64,000 bases of DNA from Eucalyptus grandis. Its lineage: Eukaryota > Streptophyta > Magnoliopsida > Myrtales > Myrtaceae. How positions within the stretch are numbered: the stretch's first letter is position 1; each line of letters starts with the position of its first letter. Under the pieces are notes generated by a model. It did no database searches. It worked only from the letters and a program-made list of their open reading frames with translations, and was not told where the DNA came from. The stretch is taken from the NCBI RefSeq assembly GCF_016545825.1, contig NC_052614.1:40332072-40396071 (forward strand). Reading direction: 5' to 3'. A program made the translations under genes and the position numbers. Shown piece after piece: positions 59,672 to 64,000 of this stretch.

Positions 59672-59914
59672 CACGGCCCAACATGCACGACCTATTAAAT
59701 CTTCAGCGATGAATCACGGTCCAATGGACGCGACCTAGATTAAGTGATAATCAGGGCCCCACAGGCATAATTTAGGTTAAGTGGTCATCACGACCCCACA
59801 AGCATAATCTAGATTTAGTGGTAATCACGGCCCCACTGGCATAATTTAGGTTAAGTGGTCATCACGGCCCCACCGCCATAATCTAGATTTAGTGGTAATC
59901 ACGGCCCCACTGGC
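59672..59914 (-). repeat. Tandem repeats of about 37 bp in the minus LTR
   Basis: Five to six units of type cacggccccactggcataat followed by ttaggttaagtggtcat. The last four are the clearest. The array is cut by the plus LTR at 59915. Confidence 0.85.
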
Positions 59915-60206
59915 TGTGGCATCCTAAAACTCCGTGGCAACCTCTAGATGCCTTACAACCTTTGGAAGGGTGATGGACGCATCATTGACCTATGTTATGG
60001 TTTTTAGACCAAAGAAGTGTAATAGAATTAATGGCCAAGCACCTAATGGGTGAATATTTTTGTTGGAAACATGTTCCATGCCCATGTGAGATCCAGATTT
60101 ATTTGATGAGGAAATTATGTTTTTGGCCATGAATTTTATAAGTTGGACATTATTAATCTATGTTACAAAGTATTATAGCCATTTAAATTTGTAATTTAGT
60201 ACTTTG

Positions 60207-60214
60207 TATAAATA
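60207..60214 (+). promoter_or_regulatory. TATA box of the long gypsy LTR
   Basis: TATAAATA about 290 bp into the LTR, followed by about 2.6 kb of LTR that would be transcribed. This places the embedded ORF within the transcript. Confidence 0.5.
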
Positions 60215-60493
60215 GGGATTAAGCTGGTTTTTAAAAGGGGTTAATCCTGGGTCATTTAAGCTTGGGTCTTAGGCCCAAGAGTGTTGGGCCTAAGATGGGC
60301 CAAAATGGTCGGCCCATAGAGCCCATGAGGGGCCGTCGTCGATCGCACGAAGAAGGGGGGGAGAGATCGGTTTGCATGCCTCCCCATTTGTCCCTTGAAG
60401 TTAGCCAAGTGTCAAGCCATGCAAAACTAATGATGGCTAATGATGGAGGGAAGGAAAATTAGAGGGGAAAAGTGGGCGGATTAAGCAAAGGGA

Positions 60494-60496
<3 letters not shown>

Positions 60497-60528
<32 letters not shown>
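60497..60528. repeat. (GA)n microsatellite
   Basis: A run of about 16 GA units within the LTR, followed by purine-rich sequence to 60610. Confidence 0.95.
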
Positions 60529-60531
<3 letters not shown>

Positions 60532-61582
60532 GTGTCGCATGGTAGAGAGAAGGAGAGAAAGAGAGGAAGAGAGAAAGGAAGAAAGGAAGAAGGAAGGAGG
60601 CCGTGCGTGCAAGAGGAAGGAGAAGGGCAGTCCACCACCATCCGTCGCGGATGTGTCCCGCCGTCGTTTGCTCAGTTTGGAGGCAAGTGGGATCCCTTCA
60701 TCTACTCTTGCATGCTGTGCTTAGTGTTTGTGAATGAATGGTAACAATTTCAGATGTATAGAATGTAAAAAATTGAAGTTATAAGAGTGGTGCTCTAGTC
60801 TAGTGTACTGTTCTTGAGAAAAACAGCTCGACCTAGGATGTTCTAGTGACTTTCACGTGATGTTCTAGTTAAATTTTGGCTTTGTCCTCTAAATGAAAGT
60901 TGTAAAGGACATACTGAGGTTTAACATATCAAAAATTTAGAGAAAAAAAAAACAAGAATAGGTAGGTGAAATCGTGGTCCTTTGGAGATGGTTAGATCTG
61001 GAATTACGGTACTAGGAACAGGGATTTTAACCGTCCATATTTAATTATCTAGGACGAATTTGACTTCAATGTCTTCATAAAGTATCTACCTTATGGTCTT
61101 TTCTTTCACATATTCAAATTTCATAAATTTTGAAGTTCATTTGGGTAATTAATCGAAATTTTTTCTGAAACTGTGCAAACAGAATTGTTTGAATTTTGAA
61201 ATCTGCGATGCATGGACTGTACCCAATCTTGTAGAGTTCTGTTGGCATAATGTATTTACGAGACAACTACCTTTAGGTGTTGTTTATAATCTATCAAAAT
61301 TTCATAATTTTTGGAGTCCGTTTAGGCATTAAATTGAAAGTATTTTCGGAATTGTGTATGATGCTTCATCCGAACAATCATATATTTTCAGAAAAATAAA
61401 AGAATTGGTTTCATGTGATGTGATGTATTGTGTTGCATATATGGTATCATATAGCATGGTACATAATGTCAAAAGTTGAAATAGACCTTGTTGCCATCAC
61501 ATCATGTGCCATGCTGATTTTGAGACACAATTGTGGATATGAATTATATTAAATGAGGATACTGTCGGAGGTGTGAGCTGAC

Positions 61583-61715
61583 GATGCCCCGAGAGTGTTG
61601 GGATGCTCGGAGGTGAGTGCCGGATGCCCAGAGGTGTGTGCCAGATGTCCTCAGGAGTTTCGAGATGCCCGAAGGTGTGTGCCGAAGGTTCCTCGCGATG
61701 CCAGGTTGGGTGCGA
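61583..61715. repeat. Degenerate tandem repeat, about 21 bp
   Basis: Units of type atgcccagaggtgtgtgccag occur five to six times with variation. Confidence 0.8.
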
Positions 61716-61802
61716 GCGATAAAATGTGGGATGCAATTACTGGTCCCGGGAAAGAAAAATGTGGTGACCCAATTGAAAGATAAAATGCTGAAATTGAATC
61801 AT

Positions 61803-61975
61803 GCATGGTATGGTGACATGTATGCATGGATGTATGATATAATATGTATAAGTGCATGGTGGTATGTGCATATAGTATGGTGACATGTATGCATGGCAGA
61901 ATGATGTTACAAGTACAAGTGCATGGTGGTTTATGCACATGACATGGTGACTTATATACATGGCTGTTTTGATGA
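61803..61975. repeat. Tandem repeat, about 67 bp
   Basis: The word atggtgacatgtatgcatgg recurs at 61808, 61876 and (altered) 61943, about 2.6 units. Confidence 0.8.
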
Positions 61976-62143
61976 AATGTGCATGGCTGAAGGGTAAGAC
62001 ATGTTTAACATGTATGAACTATATGTACTCTACTATGATGTCATGATTATTATGTTTGATGCATTGAGTAGTTTAAATGGATCTTTTACCTGCTGAGTGG
62101 TTGTACTCACACCTTTTGGGGACCAACATTTCAGATTAGAAAG

Positions 62144-62395
62144 ATGCCTCTCCCTCCGGTCACGCGTGGTACCTTCTACGGCCTTCCATCTGACGTGGAG
62201 GTCGAGTGTATGGAGCATAATTGTGTCATCATCCCTGGTTTGGTGTTCATACGGGTTCGTGTGTTGGTGATGTATGACATGGGCCTAGCTGGGGGCTCGG
62301 TCATCCAGGAGTTCTTGTCTGTCCACATCCGTCGTGACGAAGTGATGCTGAGGATGTTGCCGCCGCCACTACCCGATGCACCAGGGTGGGTGTGA
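62144..62395 (+). CDS. LTR-embedded ORF, 83 aa, unknown function
   Basis: A frame MPLPPVTRGTFYGLPSDVEV to GWV with a TTTCAG acceptor-like site nine bases before the ATG (62129-62134). The ATG is 694 bp from the LTR end. It shows weak similarity in layout (M-x-x-P-P start, a GGSV motif) to the 131-aa ORF of the minus LTR, and is probably a shortened, partly frameshifted relative. Function is unknown. It could also be fortuitous. Confidence 0.35.
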   Translation: MPLPPVTRGTFYGLPSDVEVECMEHNCVIIPGLVFIRVRVLVMYDMGLAGGSVIQEFLSVHIRRDEVMLRMLPPPLPDAPGWV

Positions 62396-62694
62396 TGGCC
62401 CACGTGAGGAGTGGGAGCTGATACTTTTTGGGGATAGCCGACACTTATAGATGGAGGGTTATACGTGATCGATATAAGGTGTCGAGATCTCTCTTTGGAG
62501 CTGTAACCAAGTTTAGCTAAAAGTCTTGGCTTTTTTGGTTGTACCGACCCGAGATGACCATCATAAAAATATAAATAAAAAGTGGCTCGGCTTTATGATT
62601 TATGTGTAGTTGGTGTGCATTGTATCATCGTTATGGGAGTAGAGGGATGGCGTGACTTCTCCTTATTTTCCTTATGAGCTGCGCTAGATTCTTT

Positions 62695-62696
<2 letters not shown>

Positions 62697-62726
<30 letters not shown>
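62697..62726. repeat. (AT)n microsatellite
   Basis: About 15 AT units near the LTR 3' end. Confidence 0.95.
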
Positions 62727-62730
<4 letters not shown>

Positions 62731-62843
62731 TATAAACTACGGTTCTTCTTTAACCCCGAAACAAAGATATGTAACTGGTATTCATTAGGTGGAGCGATAG
62801 GTATCTATGGCGACCTTACCAGATCGGGGGTGCCACAGCGAGC

Positions 62844-62855
62844 TAGTATCAGAGC
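62844..62855 (+). other. Primer binding site of the second gypsy element
   Basis: tagtatcagagc, six bases after the LTR end. It differs by one base from the usual initiator-Met site tggtatcagagc. Confidence 0.75.
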
Positions 62856-63059
62856 TAAAGGTTTACATATGGAGTGATAAGGAGCCTCATTTGGAAATTG
62901 AGGATGTTGATGACAATGCACACCGTAGGATATTGACTAAGAATGGTTGACTAACTTTGAACAACGGGTGATGGGTATTCACCCATAGATCCCCAGTCTG
63001 TGTTATGAGTTGCTTTTAGGTGCCAGTAACATGGTTATGTTACTTATTTTTCCTTAGTT

Positions 63060-63927
63060 GTTGTTGTTTATAATGAAGACATTGAGTCACAGATATTTCT
63101 TGAGGCAAATGCTTGGAAACTGCAGGAAAATCATGGTACGATATGGAATTCATCATCCATCGAAGGCTGAAGCCTCTGTAGCAAGGGATGAACCCCAGAT
63201 GGAAGATATCCTGCAGGCATTAACCAATATAGGAAATCTGATGGAAAGATAAGCGCAGCAACAACCCGGAGCAGAACGCCGTACTCAAGGAATGGTGGAA
63301 CAATTTTTGAAGTTGAAACCACCTAAGTTCAGTGGAATGGGAAGTCCTCAGGAGGCGGAGCATTGGATTGATGGGATGGAATGAATTTTCCGGTTGTTGG
63401 ACTGCAATGATGCTGAGAAAATAACTTTGGCAGAATACCAGCTAGAGGGAAATGCAAAGTTTTGGTGGAGAGCTTCGAGGGACATAATCTTTCCACCAAG
63501 TACTGATGTTAATTGGGACGAGTTTGTCAGAGCTTTCAATAGAAAGCATTTTTCTGACTGTGCTAAGGACAAGAAAATTATAGAATTTGTTCAGTTAGAA
63601 CAAAAGGAGCTGACAGTGGATCAATATGAGGCAAGATTTTCTGAACTGTCTGGATATGCTCCTAGGCTAATTGAGGATCAAGAAGAGAAAGCTAAGAGGT
63701 TTCTGAAAGGGTTGAGAACCGATATCAGGAAACAACCGGTGCCTTTGGACATAAGAGATTATAATGAGATCTATGAAAGGGAACAGTTGGTGGAGCATGA
63801 GTTAGTAAGGGAACAGTCGGAGAATAAGAGACAATCGTCTTTTGGTGATATGAGACAAGGTAAGAGACCTTATACAGGTCAAGGTCAGACTTGGGAGTCT
63901 AAGAAGAAGGCAAAAACTTGTTCGTAA
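63060..63927 (+). pseudogene. gypsy gag (broken), second element
   Basis: The frame reads EDILQALTNIGNLMER, then a TAA (63250), AQQQPGAERRTQ, FLKLKPPKFSGMGSPQEAEH, WIDGME, then a TGA (63382), and a clean stretch from 63394. The clean part has YQLEGNAKFWWRASRD, FNRKHFSDCAKDKKIIEFV and RFLKGLRTDIRKQ, the standard retrotransposon gag core, followed by a basic tail that stops at 63927 before any zinc knuckle. The two in-frame stops and the short end make it defective. The element continues beyond the window. Confidence 0.85.
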
Positions 63928-64000
63928 AATTCTAAACGCAAGTGCACGTATCGAACAAGTAATATAATGATGAGATAAAGTATCGTCCCATGGAGATCGA

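Larger units (their letters stand above)
58686..59914 (-). repeat. 3' part of a long gypsy LTR, minus strand
   Basis: On the minus strand it ends ...gatcagggcgtgaca at 58686, like the plus LTR that ends gatcgggggtgccaca at 62837. It carries an ORF (58982-59377) and 37-bp tandem repeats (59672-59914), features at matching distances in the plus LTR. It is interrupted at 59914 by that plus LTR. The rest of this LTR is outside or to the right of the window. Confidence 0.65.
59915..62837 (+). repeat. Long gypsy 5' LTR (2.9 kb), plus strand
   Basis: Begins TGTGGCATCC and ends GGTGCCACA, giving 7-bp inverted termini TGTGGCA/TGCCACA. A primer site follows at 62844. It contains a TATA box (60207), a GA microsatellite (60497-60528), 21-bp and 67-bp tandem repeats (61583-61715, 61803-61975), an ORF (62144-62395) and an AT run (62697-62726). 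The other LTR would be to the right of the window. Confidence 0.8.

Noticed and set aside
59672..59914. Possible CRISPR-like array
   Set aside because: Units are contiguous tandem repeats without unique spacers, in a plant LTR.
60459..60744. ORFs at the GA repeat of the LTR
   Set aside because: Composed of Arg/Glu/Lys or Ser/Leu runs from the microsatellite.
61497..61961. ORFs rich in His, Thr, Cys and Met
   Set aside because: They translate the 21-bp and 67-bp tandem repeats of the LTR.

Overview
This is a eukaryotic, plant nuclear window, made almost entirely of repeats. The plant evidence is an antisense 5S rDNA array with a plant-type 5S sequence and plant-type upstream signals, Ty1/copia and Ty3/gypsy elements of plant type with initiator-tRNA-Met primer sites, a non-LTR element, and a receptor-like kinase of the MIK2-like (LRR class XII/XI) type with a kinase-domain intron. 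A woody eudicot such as a member of the Myrtaceae seems plausible from the repeat style, but that is a low-confidence guess. No prokaryotic or organellar genes are visible.

Layout. Bases 1-5140 hold 12 tandem 5S rRNA genes on the minus strand, period 408-412 bp. Bases 5890-10363 hold a decayed minus-strand copia element whose leader and LTR probably reach about 11560. Bases 12695-28000 are a field of inverted-repeat non-autonomous elements. Two have perfect 9-bp target duplications (12695-13790 and 15480-16139), and one is a 2.2-kb palindrome built from two head-to-head LTR halves (16476-18705). Two remnants of a receptor-like kinase locus lie among them (18880-19345 and 22560-23490). Bases 27965-31478 are four tandem copies of the promoter and signal-peptide region of a receptor-like kinase, leading into a frame-broken full-length copy (31325-35149). 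A 5'-truncated LINE lies antisense at 35764-38548.

The best-preserved element is a Ty3/gypsy retrotransposon at 41419-47892 with both LTRs, a CACAC target duplication, primer site, polypurine tract and nearly complete gag-protease-RT-RNaseH-integrase. Its LTRs carry textbook heat-shock-element triplets just upstream of the TATA box, and these are multiplied in the 5' LTR. From 51231 onward there is nesting: an LTR (51231-53409) lies inside a SIRE-like copia element (53410-58651) that has an envelope-like third ORF with a coiled coil. Next come two oppositely oriented long gypsy LTRs (58686-59914 minus, 59915-62837 plus), each with an ORF that starts about 692-694 bp from its LTR end, and then a broken gag (63060-63927).

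Apart from 5S RNA, the only piece that looks like unique host coding sequence is a possible terminal exon at 51012-51130 (minus), cut off by a 100-base assembly gap. Many reading frames break at single-base length changes in short homopolymers, including in the 5S genes, so consensus error in a long-read assembly has to be kept in mind when a gene is called broken here.
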